Positions 34,575 to 46,162 of a DNA stretch of 64,000 nucleotides are shown in pieces. This stretch comes from Betaproteobacteria bacterium (GTDB lineage: Bacteria; Pseudomonadota; Gammaproteobacteria; Burkholderiales; SG8-41). Made by a program: the position numbers and the translations under genes. How positions within the stretch are numbered: the first letter of the stretch is position 1; every line of letters starts with the position of its first letter. Location of the stretch: contig JANYDM010000063.1 of assembly GCA_025363575.1 (NCBI GenBank), forward strand, positions 28,705 through 92,704. The letters run 5' to 3'. Below the pieces are notes generated by a model. It saw only the letters and a list, made by a program, of their open reading frames with translations. It did no database searches and was not told where the DNA came from.

Positions 34575-36065
34575 CTACGGTCCGATCAAGAGTTTGCGGC
34601 CCGGCTCCGCGAGCCGCAGAATTTCACTTACTGACTCGTGCAGAACGTCGCCGAGCGGAAACGGCCACAATCCCATTGCCAGCACGGCAACCGCCAGCAC
34701 GCCCAGCACTAGCATCTCGCGCCGGTTCAGGTCCGTCAGTTCCTCCACGTGCGGATTGGCGACCGCGCCGAAGATCACGCGCTTGTACATCCACAGCGTA
34801 TAGGCCGCACCGAAGATCAGCGTGCTGGCCGCGAAGAACGTGTACCAGAAACTGACCTGCATGGTCGCCAGTATGACCAGCCATTCGCCGACGAAACCGC
34901 TGGTGCCGGGCAGCCCCGAGTTGGCCATTGCGAACAGCATGAAAAGCGCGGCGAACACCGGCATCTTGTTGGCGACCCCGCCGTAATCCGCGATCAGCCG
35001 CGAGTGCATGCGGTCGTACATGACGCCAACGCACAGGAACATCGCGCCCGAAATAAAGCCGTGCGAGATCATCTGCAGGATCGCGCCCTCGACGCCCTGC
35101 GCGCTGAAAATAAAGATCCCCAGCGTCACGAACCCCATATGGGAAATCGAGGAATACGCGATCAGCTTCTTCATGTCGGCCTGCACCAGCGCGACCAGTC
35201 CGATATAAACCACCGCTATCAGCGACAGCGCAATCACGAAACCGGACAGGGCGTGGCTCGCGTCCGGCACGATGGGCAGCGACAAACGCAGGAACCCGTA
35301 GCCGCCGAGTTTCAGCATGATGGCCGCCAGCACGACCGAACCGCCTGTGGGTGCCTCGACGTGCGCGTCCGGCAGCCACGTATGCACCGGCCACATCGGC
35401 ACCTTGACGGCGAATGCGACCATGAAGGCGATGAAAATCAGCTCCTGCACCCCCAGCGGCAACTGCACTTCATAAAAATCGAGCAGCGAGAAGCTGCCGC
35501 CCGCGGCGTTGAACAGGTAGATCAGCGCGATCAGCGACAGCAGCGAGCCCATCAACGTATACAGGAAGAACTTGACCGCCGCGTAGACGCGGTTCGGGCC
35601 GCCCCATACGCCTATGATGATGAACATCGGAATCAGCGTAGCCTCGAAAAACACGTAAAACAACAATGCATCGAGGGCGCAGAACACGCCATTCATCAGC
35701 CCGGACAAAATCAGGAACGCCGCCATGTACTGCGACACGCGCGTTTTAATGACTTCCCAGCCCGCGATGATGACCAGCACTGTAGTCACGCAATTCAGCA
35801 GGATCAACAACAGCGACAGGCCGTCGATGCCGACGTGGTAATTCACGTTGAACGTTGAAATCCACGGGGCCAGCTCGGCAAATTGAAAATCGCCGCTCGT
35901 GCGGTCGAAATTCGTCCACAGCGGCAATGCAACAAGCAGCCCGGCAAGCGATCCGGCCAATGCCAGCACGCGCGCAGCCTGCGCGCGTGCATCGCCCAGG
36001 GCGAGCACTGCCAGGCCCGAGACTATCGGCACCCAGATAACCAGGCTTAGTATGTGCGATTCCAT
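34575..36065 (-). CDS. nuoM: NADH-quinone oxidoreductase subunit M
   Basis: This second antiporter-like membrane subunit has 496 aa. It contains [18 protein letters not shown] (with the conserved channel Glu), [23 protein letters not shown] (channel Lys and the signature [11 protein letters not shown]) and [15 protein letters not shown]. It pumps one proton per cycle. The start [11 protein letters not shown] leads into the first helix. It lies 27 bp after nuoL. Confidence 0.97.
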   Translation of the reverse strand: MESHILSLVIWVPIVSGLAVLALGDARAQAARVLALAGSLAGLLVALPLWTNFDRTSGDFQFAELAPWISTFNVNYHVGIDGLSLLLILLNCVTTVLVIIAGWEVIKTRVSQYMAAFLILSGLMNGVFCALDALLFYVFFEATLIPMFIIIGVWGGPNRVYAAVKFFLYTLMGSLLSLIALIYLFNAAGGSFSLLDFYEVQLPLGVQELIFIAFMVAFAVKVPMWPVHTWLPDAHVEAPTGGSVVLAAIMLKLGGYGFLRLSLPIVPDASHALSGFVIALSLIAVVYIGLVALVQADMKKLIAYSSISHMGFVTLGIFIFSAQGVEGAILQMISHGFISGAMFLCVGVMYDRMHSRLIADYGGVANKMPVFAALFMLFAMANSGLPGTSGFVGEWLVILATMQVSFWYTFFAASTLIFGAAYTLWMYKRVIFGAVANPHVEELTDLNRREMLVLGVLAVAVLAMGLWPFPLGDVLHESVSEILRLAEPGRKLLIGP

Positions 36066-36092
36066 GTTTCTCTTGTCACCGTGTGTTTTTGT

Positions 36093-38099
36093 TTACTGCG
36101 CAAATGTCGGACCCAGCAGCCACACGGACATCAGCAGCAGAATACCGATGATCATCGCGAACGCGTAGTGATAGATGTAACCGGACTGGAGCTGCCTGAT
36201 GACCGTGGAACTCCAGCCGACGACGCGCGCGGCGCCGTTGACGAACAGCCCGTCGATCAAGAGGACGTCGCCGAATTTCCACAGGCCATTGCCGACCAGA
36301 CGCGCGCCGGCAGCGAAAAACCAGTCGTTGAAGCGGTCGAGATAATATTTTTCCTCAAGCATGGTCACCAGCCCGCCCCACCTCGCGCGCAACACCGGCG
36401 GCAAGTCAGGCCGCACAATGTATATAAACCAGGCAATCGATGCTCCCGCCAGAGCAAGCCAGAACGGCAGCGCCGTGAGGCCGTGCACCACCATCGCCCA
36501 CACGCCGTGGAACTCTTCCTTCATCGTCTCCAGTCCCAGGTGATTTTCGGCAACGAAGATCGACTTGCCGAAATAATCCCCGAACACGAAATCGCCTATC
36601 ACCCAGCCTGCACACACCGAAGGAATCGCCAGCAGGATCAGCGGCAGAGTGACGACCCAGGGCGATTCGTGCGGGACGCCACCGTGGTCATCATGATCGT
36701 GCCCGTCACCGTGGACGTCGTGCGCGTGGGTGTCGAAACGCTCCTTGCCGTGGAACGCGAAGAACACCAGCCGGAACGAGTAGAAACCGCCGACGAATAC
36801 TGCGCCGAGCGCGGCGAGATAGGCAAAGCCTGCACCCGGCACGCCTGCTGCATACGCTTCATGCACCGCTTCGACGATCGAATCCTTGGAGAAAAAGCCG
36901 GCGAACGGCGGAAACCCCGCGTTGGCAAGCGCCCCTATCAGCACCGTCAGATACGTGATCGGCAGGTATTTGCGCAAGCCGCCCATTTTGCGCATGTCCT
37001 GCTCGTGGTGCATCGCGATGATCACGGAGCCGGCGCCGAGGAACAGAACTGCCTTGAAGAACGCGTGCGTCATCAGGTGAAAAATCGCGACCGAATAAGC
37101 CGACACGCCCAGCGCCATCGTCATGTAACCGAGTTGCGACAGCGTCGAGTAAGCGACAACGCGCTTGATGTCGAACTGCACGGTCGCAATCAACGCCATG
37201 AAGAAACACGTGATCGCGCCGATGACGAGCACGAATGACAAGGCCGTCTGCGACAGTTCGAATAGCGGCGACATGCGCGCAACCATGAATATCCCGGCGG
37301 TGACCATGGTTGCTGCGTGGATCAGTGCGGAGATCGGCGTCGGGCCTTCCATCGAGTCGGGCAGCCACACGTGCAGCGGAAACTGCGCCGACTTGCCCAT
37401 CGCGCCGATGAACAACAGAATGCAGATCACCGTGATCAACGACCAGTCGCGGCCGGGCAGTATCTCGATGCTGTTGCCAGCCAGCGTTTTAGCGTTGTCG
37501 AACACCGTCTGATAATCCAGCGTGCCGAAATACACGAGCACCAGCGCGATGCCAAGCAGAAAGCCGAAATCGCCCACGCGATTGACCAGGAATGCCTTCA
37601 AGTTCGCATAAATCGCTGTGGGCCGTGTGAACCAGAAGCCGATCAGCAGATACGACACCAGACCTACGGCCTCCCAGCCGAAGAACAATTGGAGGAAGTT
37701 GTTCGACATCACGAGCATCAGCATCGAGAACGTGAACAGCGAGATATAGCTGAAAAAGCGGTTGTAGCCCGGATCGCCGGCCATGTAGCCTATCGTGTAG
37801 ATATGCACCATCAGCGACACGAACGTGACCACCACCATCATGGTCGCGGATAACTGGTCGATCAGGAAGCCGATGTCATAGCTCGTCGTCCCGCTGACGA
37901 GCCAGGTGTACACCGGCCCGTTGTAGATATGGCCTTGCCGCACGTCGCTGAACACCATGCCGGCCGCAACGGTGGCGATGACCATGCCCGCGATCGTCAC
38001 AGAGTGCGCGAAGCGGTTGCTGGTTTTCATGCAAAGCAGGCCCGACAACAATGCGCCGACAAGCGGTGCGAGCGGCACGACCAGATAAAGCGCTTGCAT
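36093..38099 (-). CDS. nuoL: NADH-quinone oxidoreductase subunit L
   Basis: This is the largest antiporter-like subunit (668 aa), with the long lateral helix at its C-terminus that braces the membrane arm. It shows FFGWEAVGLVSYLLIGFWF, KSAQFPLHVWLPDSMEGPTP and KRVVAYSTLSQLGYM. The ATG at 38099 (MQALYLVVPLAPL) is preferred over the GTG two codons upstream because the family begins this way. A His/Asp-rich loop (THAHDVHGDGHDHDDHGG, about residues 450-470) is longer than usual and could bind metal ions, but has no known role. Confidence 0.95.
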   Translation of the reverse strand: MQALYLVVPLAPLVGALLSGLLCMKTSNRFAHSVTIAGMVIATVAAGMVFSDVRQGHIYNGPVYTWLVSGTTSYDIGFLIDQLSATMMVVVTFVSLMVHIYTIGYMAGDPGYNRFFSYISLFTFSMLMLVMSNNFLQLFFGWEAVGLVSYLLIGFWFTRPTAIYANLKAFLVNRVGDFGFLLGIALVLVYFGTLDYQTVFDNAKTLAGNSIEILPGRDWSLITVICILLFIGAMGKSAQFPLHVWLPDSMEGPTPISALIHAATMVTAGIFMVARMSPLFELSQTALSFVLVIGAITCFFMALIATVQFDIKRVVAYSTLSQLGYMTMALGVSAYSVAIFHLMTHAFFKAVLFLGAGSVIIAMHHEQDMRKMGGLRKYLPITYLTVLIGALANAGFPPFAGFFSKDSIVEAVHEAYAAGVPGAGFAYLAALGAVFVGGFYSFRLVFFAFHGKERFDTHAHDVHGDGHDHDDHGGVPHESPWVVTLPLILLAIPSVCAGWVIGDFVFGDYFGKSIFVAENHLGLETMKEEFHGVWAMVVHGLTALPFWLALAGASIAWFIYIVRPDLPPVLRARWGGLVTMLEEKYYLDRFNDWFFAAGARLVGNGLWKFGDVLLIDGLFVNGAARVVGWSSTVIRQLQSGYIYHYAFAMIIGILLLMSVWLLGPTFAQ

Positions 38100-38109
38100 C
38101 GTCACGGCA

Positions 38110-38415
38110 TCAGCCTTTGAGTTCGTCGAGGTCTTCGACGTCTATGGTCTGCAGATTGCGGAACAACACGACCAGGATCGCGAGCCCGATGGCCGATTCT
38201 GCCGCGGCAACAGTGAGGATAAAGAAGACGAATATCTGCCCCGCCGTGTCGCCCAGATAGTGCGAGAACGCGACGAAATTCATGTTGACGGCGAGCAGCA
38301 TGAGCTCGATCGCCATCAGGATGATGATGATGTTCTTGCGGTTCAGGAAGATCCCGACCACGCTGATCGCGAACAGTATCGCGCCCAACACCAGGTAATG
38401 CTGTAGTGAAACCAA
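38110..38415 (-). CDS. nuoK: NADH-quinone oxidoreductase subunit K
   Basis: This small three-helix membrane subunit (101 aa) carries the conserved channel glutamates in [19 protein letters not shown] and in the third helix ([13 protein letters not shown]). The start is a TTG at 38415, supported by AAGGGG six bases upstream and by the family start ([15 protein letters not shown]). A repeat-like spacer separates it from nuoJ. Confidence 0.95.
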   Translation of the reverse strand: MVSLQHYLVLGAILFAISVVGIFLNRKNIIIILMAIELMLLAVNMNFVAFSHYLGDTAGQIFVFFILTVAAAESAIGLAILVVLFRNLQTIDVEDLDELKG

Positions 38416-38426
38416 ACGTTGCCCCT

Positions 38427-38518
38427 TGTTCTAGGATTGAGGAGCGAGGATTGGAAATTGAGGTGTAAAAACCTTCACCCTTAACTCAATCCCCGTTCCT
38501 CGATCCTCAATCCTGTTT
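38427..38518. repeat. Imperfect inverted repeat of GGATTGA-type units between nuoJ and nuoK
   Basis: The left arm (38433-38465) has units AGGATTG, AGGAGCG, AGGATTG, GAAATTG. The right arm (38483-38514) is nearly its reverse complement (ending CCTCGATCCTCAATCCT). The RNA of the nuo operon would fold into a long hairpin here. The right arm runs into the last codons and stop of nuoJ. Similar units occur at the very start of the window (TCAATCCTCAATTC, 1-14). Confidence 0.7.
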
Positions 38519-39112
38519 TTTCTCCGACGGCATGGCCACGATGCGCACACGATCTTTGCGCCGGACCTCGACCTGCCGTGCCGGATCGATATAGCGCGAA
38601 CTCTTACGCTGGCGCAGCGTCAGCGCGATCGCCGCGACGATAGCAACCAGCAATATCACCGCCGCGATTTCGAACGGATACACGTACACCGTGTAAAGCA
38701 ACCGGCCCAATTCCTTGGTGTTGGAGAAGCCGGGGGCCGTCGCGGGCGGCTCCGCGACCTCCAGATCGGCGTAGTGGCTCCATAGAATTGTGCCCATTTC
38801 GAACACCAGCAGGGCCGCGACCACTCCGCCCAGCGGCAAATAGCTCCAGAAGCCCTCGCGCAGCTTGGCCAGGTTGATGTCGAGCATCATCACGACGAAG
38901 AGGAACAGCACCATTACCGCGCCTACGTAAACCAGCACCAGAGCGATCGCCAGGAATTCCGCCTGCAGCTGTATCCACAGGCCGGCGGACGTAAAAAACG
39001 CGAGCACCAGCAGCAGCGCCGAATGCACCGGATTGCGCGACGTGATGACGCCCAGGGCAGCGCCGATCAGCACCGTCGAGAAGGCATAAAAGATGAAGGT
39101 CTGGAAACTCAT
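38507..39112 (-). CDS. nuoJ: NADH-quinone oxidoreductase subunit J
   Basis: This membrane subunit has 201 aa and five hydrophobic helices, including the mechanistically important third helix VLVYVGAVMVLFLFVVMMLD. A hydrophilic tail after residue 165 ends in codons that belong to the repeat element at 38427-38518, so the last few residues (SEKKQD) may derive from it. It starts 10 bp upstream of the nuoI stop on the plus map. Confidence 0.95.
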   Translation of the reverse strand: MSFQTFIFYAFSTVLIGAALGVITSRNPVHSALLLVLAFFTSAGLWIQLQAEFLAIALVLVYVGAVMVLFLFVVMMLDINLAKLREGFWSYLPLGGVVAALLVFEMGTILWSHYADLEVAEPPATAPGFSNTKELGRLLYTVYVYPFEIAAVILLVAIVAAIALTLRQRKSSRYIDPARQVEVRRKDRVRIVAMPSEKKQD

Positions 39113-39122
39113 GTCCGTTGTA

Positions 39123-39614
39123 TTAACGATAGCCGGCGTCGGCGGCGCGGTCTTTGGCGATCTGCTCTTCGTACAGGTCGCCGATCGCGAGCAGCATCGG
39201 CTTGGTATAAATCAGGTCCCCGCGCTTTTCGCCGTGATACTCGAGGATGCGGGTCTCGACGATGGAGTCGACCGGGCAGGATTCTTCGCAAAATCCGCAG
39301 AAAATGCATTTCGTGAGGTCGATGTCGTAACGGGTGGTGCGGCGCGTGCCGTCGTCGCGCTGCTCGGATTCGATCGTGATGGCGAGCGCCGGGCACACCG
39401 CCTCGCACAGCTTGCAGGCGATGCAGCGCTCTTCGCCGTTCGGGTAGCGGCGCAGCGCGTGCAGGCCGCGAAAGCGGCCGGACTGCGGTGTTTTCTCCTC
39501 GGGAAACTGCACCGTGATTTTGCGTGCGAACAGATGGCGCCCGGTCAGCGCCATGCCCTTGAGCAACTCGAACAGCAGAAAGGTACGAAAGAAATCGCTT
39601 ATGCGGGTTAGCAT
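39123..39614 (-). CDS. nuoI: NADH-quinone oxidoreductase subunit I (two 4Fe-4S clusters)
   Basis: This peripheral iron-sulfur subunit has 163 aa and carries clusters N6a and N6b in two ferredoxin motifs, [12 protein letters not shown] and [12 protein letters not shown]. It conducts electrons toward NuoB. The start is the ATG at 39614 ([14 protein letters not shown]). The frame continues upstream for 17 codons but overlaps nuoH with non-family sequence. Confidence 0.96.
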   Translation of the reverse strand: MLTRISDFFRTFLLFELLKGMALTGRHLFARKITVQFPEEKTPQSGRFRGLHALRRYPNGEERCIACKLCEAVCPALAITIESEQRDDGTRRTTRYDIDLTKCIFCGFCEESCPVDSIVETRILEYHGEKRGDLIYTKPMLLAIGDLYEEQIAKDRAADAGYR

Positions 39615-39621
39615 CGGGGCC

Positions 39622-40746
39622 TCATTTCCACCAGACCCACAGCGGCGTCTGCATCCACGCGCCAAGCACGATGATCCACACGATGGTGATCGGGATGAAC
39701 ACCTTCCAGCCGAGCCGCATGATCTGGTCGTAACGGTAACGCGGGAAAGTCGCGCGGAACCAGATAAAAAGTATCAAGACGAAGAACACCTTGGCAAACA
39801 GCCAGTGAAAGCCGCCATAGGTCAAATACTGGAGGTATTGCACGTCGCGCCAACCCGCAAAATCCAGCGGCGACAACCAGCCGCCGAGGAACATGATGCT
39901 GCACAAGGCGGACACCAGAATCATGTTGATGTATTCGGCGAGGAAGAACACCGCGAACGTCATGCCGGAATATTCGACGTGGAAGCCGGCCACGATTTCC
40001 GATTCGCCTTCCGCGACGTCGAACGGCGCACGATTGGTCTCCGCCACGCCTGCAATCAGGTAAACCAGGAAAAACGGAAACAGCGGTATGAAAAACCAGT
40101 TCAGCGCGCCGTAGCTGCCCCCCTGGGCATTGACGATATCAGCGAGATTAAGGCTCTGCGCGGCCATCAGAACGCCGACCAGCGCGAAGCCCATCGCAAT
40201 CTCGTACGAAACGATTTGCGCCGCCGAGCGCAGCGCGCCCAAAAACGCATATTTGGAATTGGATGCCCAGCCGGCGACGATCACGCCATAGACGCCCATC
40301 GACGTAATCGCCATGATGTAGAGCAGCCCCGCGTCGATATCGGCGAGCACCATTTCGGGCCCGAACGGCACGACCGCCCATGCCGCCAGTGCGGGCATCA
40401 TCGCCATGACGGGCGCCAGCACGAACAGAAATTTGTTCGCGCCGGCCGGCACGATGATCTCTTTCGTCAACAGCTTGATGCCGTCGGCGATCGGCTGCAG
40501 CCAGCCGTAGCCGACGCGATTGGGGCCGTGGCGCACCTGTATCCAACCGATGACCTTGCGCTCGAGCAGGGTCAAATAAGCCATGCACAGCATCAATGGG
40601 ACAACGATGCAGACGATCAGGACCAGGATTTTGATTGCATACAGTATTGGGCCACTGTAGTCGCCGAACAAGGCGATCACAAAGGCGCCGAGCAGTCCCC
40701 ATGCCCAGGTTCCCAGATTGACCAATGGCTGCATTACTGCGTTCAC
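39622..40746 (-). CDS. nuoH: NADH-quinone oxidoreductase subunit H
   Basis: This membrane subunit has about 374 aa and forms much of the quinone chamber. It carries [20 protein letters not shown] and [20 protein letters not shown], with the conserved Glu/Arg charges of the quinone tunnel. The start at GTG 40746 overlaps the nuoG stop in a GTGA arrangement. The ATG four codons later (40734, MQPLVNLG) is the alternative. Confidence 0.95.
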   Translation of the reverse strand: MNAVMQPLVNLGTWAWGLLGAFVIALFGDYSGPILYAIKILVLIVCIVVPLMLCMAYLTLLERKVIGWIQVRHGPNRVGYGWLQPIADGIKLLTKEIIVPAGANKFLFVLAPVMAMMPALAAWAVVPFGPEMVLADIDAGLLYIMAITSMGVYGVIVAGWASNSKYAFLGALRSAAQIVSYEIAMGFALVGVLMAAQSLNLADIVNAQGGSYGALNWFFIPLFPFFLVYLIAGVAETNRAPFDVAEGESEIVAGFHVEYSGMTFAVFFLAEYINMILVSALCSIMFLGGWLSPLDFAGWRDVQYLQYLTYGGFHWLFAKVFFVLILFIWFRATFPRYRYDQIMRLGWKVFIPITIVWIIVLGAWMQTPLWVWWK

Positions 40747-43085
40747 ACTGCGACCTTTTGCTGAGCGGCAATGCGCTCGACGGTGACTGCACCTTCCGTG
40801 GCGCCAAGTCCCGCCGTTTGCGGATGCCCTGCCGCAACCCGTATGCAATTGGCGGGCAGCTTGTCGTCGCGCGCCGCGGCGAGTATTGCCGAGCCCGCGC
40901 CTTGCGTAATTCTTACCTGATCGCCATCCTGCAAAGCGAGCTGAGCAAACAGCGCGCCATTCATTGCGGCAATAGGCGATGCGACGGCGTCGTGCGTTTT
41001 CTGCAGCGGGGACGAGCGACGCACGATGGCGTCGGTCTGATAAATAGGCACTTCCGCGATGCGTTCAATGCCGCCCGCGGCAGCGCCGATTTTGCCGATT
41101 GCCGGCGACGACAGGCGGTTGTTCAGACGCCGCGCGATATCGGCGGGCAATGCGTCCTTCAGCACCTGCTCGCTGCTATCGTAATCAAAACCGGCGACTC
41201 CCAGCAGATTGCCGAGGACGCGCAGTACCTTCCAGGCCGGCCGCGTTTCGGCGAGCGGTTGCACCACGCCGCGGAAACTCTGCGCCCTGCCCTCGGTGCT
41301 GACAAACGTGCCCGAGGTTTCGGTGAACGGCGAAACCGGCAACAGCGCGTGCGCATAATCGAGCGCGCCGTGCTGATAAGATGACATCGCAACCACGAAC
41401 TCCGCCTGCTTGAGCGCTGCCATAGCCTGTTGCGGGTCGGCGCAATCGAGTTCGGGTTCGCTGCCCAGCAATACGTAGGCCTTGCGCGGCTGCGCCATCA
41501 TCTGCCCGGCATCGAGCTCGCCGCCTGCGGCGCCGGCGAGATAACCGCCCACGCTGTTCGCGGCCTCGCCGAGGAAACCGAGCTTCGCACCGGTGAGATC
41601 GGCGAGCGTCTGTGCCAACGCATGCAACTGCGTCGCCGCCGGATGGTGCTGTGCGAAATTGCCCAGGAAAATCGCGCTATTCTTGCCGGATGCGAGACTG
41701 TCCGCCATGCGTTGCGCGGCCTCGCCGACCTGCACGCCGGAAACTTCCGCCGGCACCTGGCTGTTTTTTGTCTGCGCAACTGCTTTAATGACTTGCGCCA
41801 GAGCATCCGCGAGCAATGACGGCGCAACGATCGCCTTGTTCGCGACGCGCATGAGCAATTCGTCGTCGACCGCGTTAATCAGATTGATCTGCAGCAGCTT
41901 TTTCGCCGCCTGGCGCAAACGGTTCGCCAACAGCGGATGGTCTTTGCGCAGAGTGCTGCCGATGACCAGCACGCGGTCGAGCTGTGAAACATCCGCGATC
42001 GGCATGCCGAGCCACGGTACAACATTGGCGTCGGCGCCGAATTCCGACTGGTGCGTGCGGAAGTCGACGTTGTTGCTGCCGAGCGCGCGCATCAGTTTCT
42101 GCAGTAAATACAATTCTTCGACCGTCTGGTGCGGCGTCGCCAGCGCGCCGATCTGCGCCGCACCGTGCGCGTCGCGCACTTTGCGGATGCCGGCTGCGAC
42201 GAAATCGAGCGCTATCTGCCAGTCGACCTCACGCCAGCTTCCGTTGTCCTTGATCATCGGCTTGACGAGGCGGCTGGCCGCGTTCAGGCCCTCGTATGCG
42301 AAGCGGTCCTTGTCCGACAGCCAGCATTCGTTGATGGCTTCGTTCTCGCGCGGCAGCACGCGCATGACGCGATTCTGCTTGACCTGCACGATCAGGTTGG
42401 AGCCGAGGCCGCAATGCGGGCTCACCGATTTGTGCCGCGTCAATTCCCAGGTGCGGGCGCTGTAGCGGAACGGCTTGGACGTGAGCGCGCCGACCGGGCA
42501 CAGATCGATCACGTTGCCCGACAGCTCCGAATCCACGGTCTTGCCAACGAACGCGATGATTTCCGCGTGCTCGCCGCGCCCTATCATACCGAGCTCCATG
42601 ACGCCGGCGATCTCCTGCCCGAAGCGCACGCAGCGCGTGCAATGGATGCAGCGCGTCATGTCGGTCGAAATCAGCGGGCCGAGGTTCTTGTTGTTGACGA
42701 CGCGCTTGGGCTCTTCATAGCGCGAGCCGCTGGCGCCATAGCCGACCGCCAGGTCCTGCAGCTGGCATTCGCCGCCCTGGTCGCAGATCGGGCAGTCCAG
42801 CGGATGGTTGATGAGCAGAAACTCCATCACGCCTTTTTGCGCGTTTATCGCCTGGTCGGAGTGCGTGAACACCTTCATGCCATTGGTCACGGGCGTTGCA
42901 CACGCCGGCAGCGGCTTGGGCGCCTTCTCGACCTGCACGAGGCACATGCGGCAGTTCGCCGCGATCGACAACTTCTTGTGATAGCAGAAATGCGGCACAT
43001 AGACGCCGGCCTGATTGGTGGCGTCCATCACGGTGCTGCCGTCGGGCACCTCGAGTTTCCTGCCGTCAATTTCGATTTCAAGCAT
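40743..43085 (-). CDS. nuoG: NADH-quinone oxidoreductase subunit G
   Basis: This large iron-sulfur subunit of the peripheral arm has 780 aa. It has an N-terminal 2Fe-2S domain ([18 protein letters not shown]), a His-Cys-ligated 4Fe-4S site ([18 protein letters not shown]), a further 4Fe-4S motif ([10 protein letters not shown]) and a molybdopterin oxidoreductase-like domain that no longer binds the cofactor. It overlaps nuoH by 4 bp. The length is typical for betaproteobacteria. Confidence 0.96.
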   Translation of the reverse strand: MLEIEIDGRKLEVPDGSTVMDATNQAGVYVPHFCYHKKLSIAANCRMCLVQVEKAPKPLPACATPVTNGMKVFTHSDQAINAQKGVMEFLLINHPLDCPICDQGGECQLQDLAVGYGASGSRYEEPKRVVNNKNLGPLISTDMTRCIHCTRCVRFGQEIAGVMELGMIGRGEHAEIIAFVGKTVDSELSGNVIDLCPVGALTSKPFRYSARTWELTRHKSVSPHCGLGSNLIVQVKQNRVMRVLPRENEAINECWLSDKDRFAYEGLNAASRLVKPMIKDNGSWREVDWQIALDFVAAGIRKVRDAHGAAQIGALATPHQTVEELYLLQKLMRALGSNNVDFRTHQSEFGADANVVPWLGMPIADVSQLDRVLVIGSTLRKDHPLLANRLRQAAKKLLQINLINAVDDELLMRVANKAIVAPSLLADALAQVIKAVAQTKNSQVPAEVSGVQVGEAAQRMADSLASGKNSAIFLGNFAQHHPAATQLHALAQTLADLTGAKLGFLGEAANSVGGYLAGAAGGELDAGQMMAQPRKAYVLLGSEPELDCADPQQAMAALKQAEFVVAMSSYQHGALDYAHALLPVSPFTETSGTFVSTEGRAQSFRGVVQPLAETRPAWKVLRVLGNLLGVAGFDYDSSEQVLKDALPADIARRLNNRLSSPAIGKIGAAAGGIERIAEVPIYQTDAIVRRSSPLQKTHDAVASPIAAMNGALFAQLALQDGDQVRITQGAGSAILAAARDDKLPANCIRVAAGHPQTAGLGATEGAVTVERIAAQQKVAV

Positions 43086-43097
43086 GGGGTGCGCGCA

Positions 43098-44411
43098 TCA
43101 GATGTAATCGGGGACGAGGCATTGTTTGTGATCGATGTGATGCTGGAATTCATCACGAAACACCTTGATGAACGCGCGCACCGGCATCGCCGCGGCATCG
43201 CCCAGCGCACAGATCGTGCGTCCCTGGATATTGTCGGCGACGTTGTTCAGCAGGTCGAGGTCCTCCTGCCTGCCCTTGCCATGCTCGATGCGGTCGACCA
43301 TGCGGTAAAGCCAGCCCGTGCCCTCGCGGCACGGGGTGCATTGCCCGCACGATTCCTCGTAATAGAAATAAGACAGGCGCAAAAGGCTTCTTACCATGCA
43401 GCGCGTCTCATCCATGACGATCACGGCGCCCGAGCCCAGCATGGAGCCGGCCTTGGCGATAGAATCGTAGTCCATGTCGGTGGCCATCATGACGTCGGCC
43501 GGCAGCACCGGCATCGATGAGCCGCCGGGGATGACTGCTTTCAAATTCTTGCCGCCGCGCATGCCCCCCGCCATTTCCAGCAGTTTGGCGAACGGCGTGC
43601 CGAGCTTCACTTCGTAGTTGCCGGGCCGCGCGACGTCGCCTGACACCGAAAATATCTTGGTGCCGCCATTGTTCGGCTTGCCGAGGCCGAGGAACGCATC
43701 ACCGCCGTTGTTGATGATCCACGGCACGGCCGCGAAAGTCTCGGTGTTGTTGATCGTCGTCGGCTTGCCATAGAGGCCGAAGCTCGCCGGGAACGGCGGC
43801 TTGAAGCGCGGCTGACCTTTCTTGCCTTCGAGCGACTCGAGCAGCGCGGTTTCTTCGCCGCAGATGTAAGCGCCCCAGCCGTGATGGTTGTGCAGCTCGA
43901 AACTGAATTCCGAACCCAGTATGTTATTGCCGATGTAGCCGGCGGCGCGCGCCTCGGCCAGCGCTTCTTCCATGCGCTCAAAAACGTCCCATATCTCGCC
44001 GTGTATGTAGTTATAGCCGACGGGTATGCCCATCGCATACGCGCCTATCGCCATGCCCTCGATCAGGATGTGCGGGTTGTAGCGCATGATGTCGCGGTCT
44101 TTGAACGTGCCGGGCTCGCCCTCGTCGGAATTGCAAACGAGGTATTTGGCGCCCGGGAACTGGCGCGGCATGAAGCTCCACTTGAGGCCGGTCGGAAACC
44201 CGGCGCCGCCGCGGCCGCGCAAAGCGGACTTCTTGAGCTCGGCAATGATCTGCTCAGGCGGGATCTTCTCGCCGAGTATTTTCTTCAGCGCCGAATAGCC
44301 GCCGCGCGCAAGATAATCCTGCAAATGCCAATTGGCCCCCGTGATGCCTTTCATAATTACAGCATCGGGACCGTAAAGATCGCCGGCGAACGGCGCGACA
44401 GGCAGGCCCAT
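43098..44411 (-). CDS. nuoF: NADH-quinone oxidoreductase subunit F (NADH- and FMN-binding)
   Basis: This subunit oxidises NADH. The 437-aa protein has the NADH/FMN glycine-rich segments [15 protein letters not shown] and [15 protein letters not shown], and the 4Fe-4S (N3) motif [12 protein letters not shown] with a further Cys near CALGDAA. Its ATG overlaps the nuoE stop by one base (TAATG). Confidence 0.97.
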   Translation of the reverse strand: MGLPVAPFAGDLYGPDAVIMKGITGANWHLQDYLARGGYSALKKILGEKIPPEQIIAELKKSALRGRGGAGFPTGLKWSFMPRQFPGAKYLVCNSDEGEPGTFKDRDIMRYNPHILIEGMAIGAYAMGIPVGYNYIHGEIWDVFERMEEALAEARAAGYIGNNILGSEFSFELHNHHGWGAYICGEETALLESLEGKKGQPRFKPPFPASFGLYGKPTTINNTETFAAVPWIINNGGDAFLGLGKPNNGGTKIFSVSGDVARPGNYEVKLGTPFAKLLEMAGGMRGGKNLKAVIPGGSSMPVLPADVMMATDMDYDSIAKAGSMLGSGAVIVMDETRCMVRSLLRLSYFYYEESCGQCTPCREGTGWLYRMVDRIEHGKGRQEDLDLLNNVADNIQGRTICALGDAAAMPVRAFIKVFRDEFQHHIDHKQCLVPDYI

Positions 44412-44899
44412 TATTTCATTTCCTCGATCAATCTATCGAGATTGTCCGGCGTCATCGCGCACGCCATGCGCTTGTTGTTGACGAGCAGCACGGGGGCCTC
44501 GCCGCAGGCACCCAGGCATTCAGCCTCTTTCAGCGTAAACGCCCCGTCGGCGGAGGTTTCGCCGAAGCCGATGCCGAGCTTTTGTTTCAGGTGTTTCGCG
44601 GCGACGCCCGCGCCCTGCAATGCGCACGGCAGATTGGTGCAGAGGGCAAGCTTGCATTTGCCGATCGGCTTCAGATCGTACATCGTGTAGAAGCTCGCCA
44701 CCTCATAGACTGCGATCGGCGGCATGTCGAGATAGCGGGCGACGAAGTCCATCGTTTCAGTCGACAGCCAGCCTTTTTCGCACTGTGCGATGGTCAATGC
44801 CGCCATGACAGCCGACTGCTTCTGGTCGGGCGGATACTTGGCGACGGCGCGGTCGATGTCCGCTAGCGCGGCGGGGCTCAATAATAGCGGCGCGTTCAT
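44411..44899 (-). CDS. nuoE: NADH-quinone oxidoreductase subunit E (2Fe-2S)
   Basis: This thioredoxin-fold subunit carries 2Fe-2S cluster N1a. The cysteines are in CTNLPC and [10 protein letters not shown]. The ATG at 44899 ([12 protein letters not shown], 162 aa) is preferred over a TTG at 44917 that would overlap nuoD by 11 bp. Both starts have weak ribosome binding sites, so the choice is uncertain. Confidence 0.95.
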   Translation of the reverse strand: MNAPLLLSPAALADIDRAVAKYPPDQKQSAVMAALTIAQCEKGWLSTETMDFVARYLDMPPIAVYEVASFYTMYDLKPIGKCKLALCTNLPCALQGAGVAAKHLKQKLGIGFGETSADGAFTLKEAECLGACGEAPVLLVNNKRMACAMTPDNLDRLIEEMK

Positions 44900-44906
44900 T
44901 GTTTGC

Positions 44907-46160
44907 TCATCGGTCAATTTCCCCGAACACGATGTCCTGGGTGCCGATAATCGCGACCACGTCGGCGATCATGTGGCCGCGCACCATCTCGTCGAGCGCC
45001 GCCAGGTGCGGAAAGCCCGGCGCACGGATCTTCACTCGATACGGTTTGTTCGCACCGTCGGATATGAGGTAGATGCCGAATTCGCCCTTGGGCGCTTCGA
45101 CCGCAGCGTACGATTCGCCCGGCGGCACGTGCATGCCTTCGGTAAAGAGCTTGAAATGGTGGATCAGCTCTTCCATGTTCTGCTTCATCGCCACGCGCGA
45201 CGGCGGCGCGACCTTGTGGCTGTCCGTCATCACAGGTCCTGGATTCAGGCGCAGCCACTCGATGCATTGCCTGATAATGCTGTTCGACTGGCGCATTTCC
45301 TCAATGCGCACGAGGTAACGGTCGTAGCAGTCGCCGTTAACACCGACCGGGATATCAAAGCTCATGCGGTCGTAAACCTCGTATGGCTGCTTCTTGCGCA
45401 AATCCCATTCGATGCCCGAACCGCGCAGCATCGGACCGGTAAAGCCCAGCGCCTTCGCGCGCTCCGGCGTCACTACGCCTATGCCTACGGTGCGCTGCTT
45501 CCAGATCCGGTTGTCCGTGAGCAGCGTCTCATACTCGTCGACGTACGTAGGAAAGCGCCGCGTAAAATCTTCAATGAAGTCGAGCAGTGAACCCTGGCGG
45601 TTGCTGTTCATGTCGCGGATCGCCGCCGCGTTATGTTTGCGCGCGGCCTCATACTGCGGCATCGTGTCCGGCAAATCGCGGTATACGCCGCCCGGGCGGT
45701 AGTACGCCGCATGCATGCGCGCGCCCGACACCGCTTCATAGCAGTCCATCAGGTCTTCGCGCTCGCGGAAGCAGTACAAAAACACCGTCATCGCGCCGAC
45801 GTCGAGCGCATGCGCGCCCAGCCACAGGCAGTGATTAAGAACGCGCGTAATCTCGTCGAACATCACGCGAATATATTGCGCGCGCAACGGCACTTCGATG
45901 CCGATCAGCTTTTCGATCGCCATCACGTAGGCGTGCTCGTTGCACATCATCGAGACATAATCGAGCCGGTCCATGTAAGGCACCGACTGGATGAAAGTGC
46001 GCGTCTCTGCGAGCTTTTCCGTCGCACGATGCAGGAGCCCGATATGCGGGTCGGCGCGCTCGATCACTTCGCCGTCGAGTTCGAGCACGAGGCGCAATAC
46101 ACCGTGGGCCGCCGGATGCTGCGGCCCGAAGTTCATGGTGTAATTTCTGATCTCCGCCAT
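44907..46160 (-). CDS. nuoD: NADH-quinone oxidoreductase subunit D
   Basis: This 417-aa subunit descends from the hydrogenase large subunit and forms the quinone-binding site with NuoB. It shows [13 protein letters not shown] (quinone-site His), [14 protein letters not shown] and the C-terminal DIVFGEIDR. NuoC is encoded separately upstream, so there is no CD fusion here. Confidence 0.97.
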   Translation of the reverse strand: MAEIRNYTMNFGPQHPAAHGVLRLVLELDGEVIERADPHIGLLHRATEKLAETRTFIQSVPYMDRLDYVSMMCNEHAYVMAIEKLIGIEVPLRAQYIRVMFDEITRVLNHCLWLGAHALDVGAMTVFLYCFREREDLMDCYEAVSGARMHAAYYRPGGVYRDLPDTMPQYEAARKHNAAAIRDMNSNRQGSLLDFIEDFTRRFPTYVDEYETLLTDNRIWKQRTVGIGVVTPERAKALGFTGPMLRGSGIEWDLRKKQPYEVYDRMSFDIPVGVNGDCYDRYLVRIEEMRQSNSIIRQCIEWLRLNPGPVMTDSHKVAPPSRVAMKQNMEELIHHFKLFTEGMHVPPGESYAAVEAPKGEFGIYLISDGANKPYRVKIRAPGFPHLAALDEMVRGHMIADVVAIIGTQDIVFGEIDR

Positions 46161-46162
46161 GA

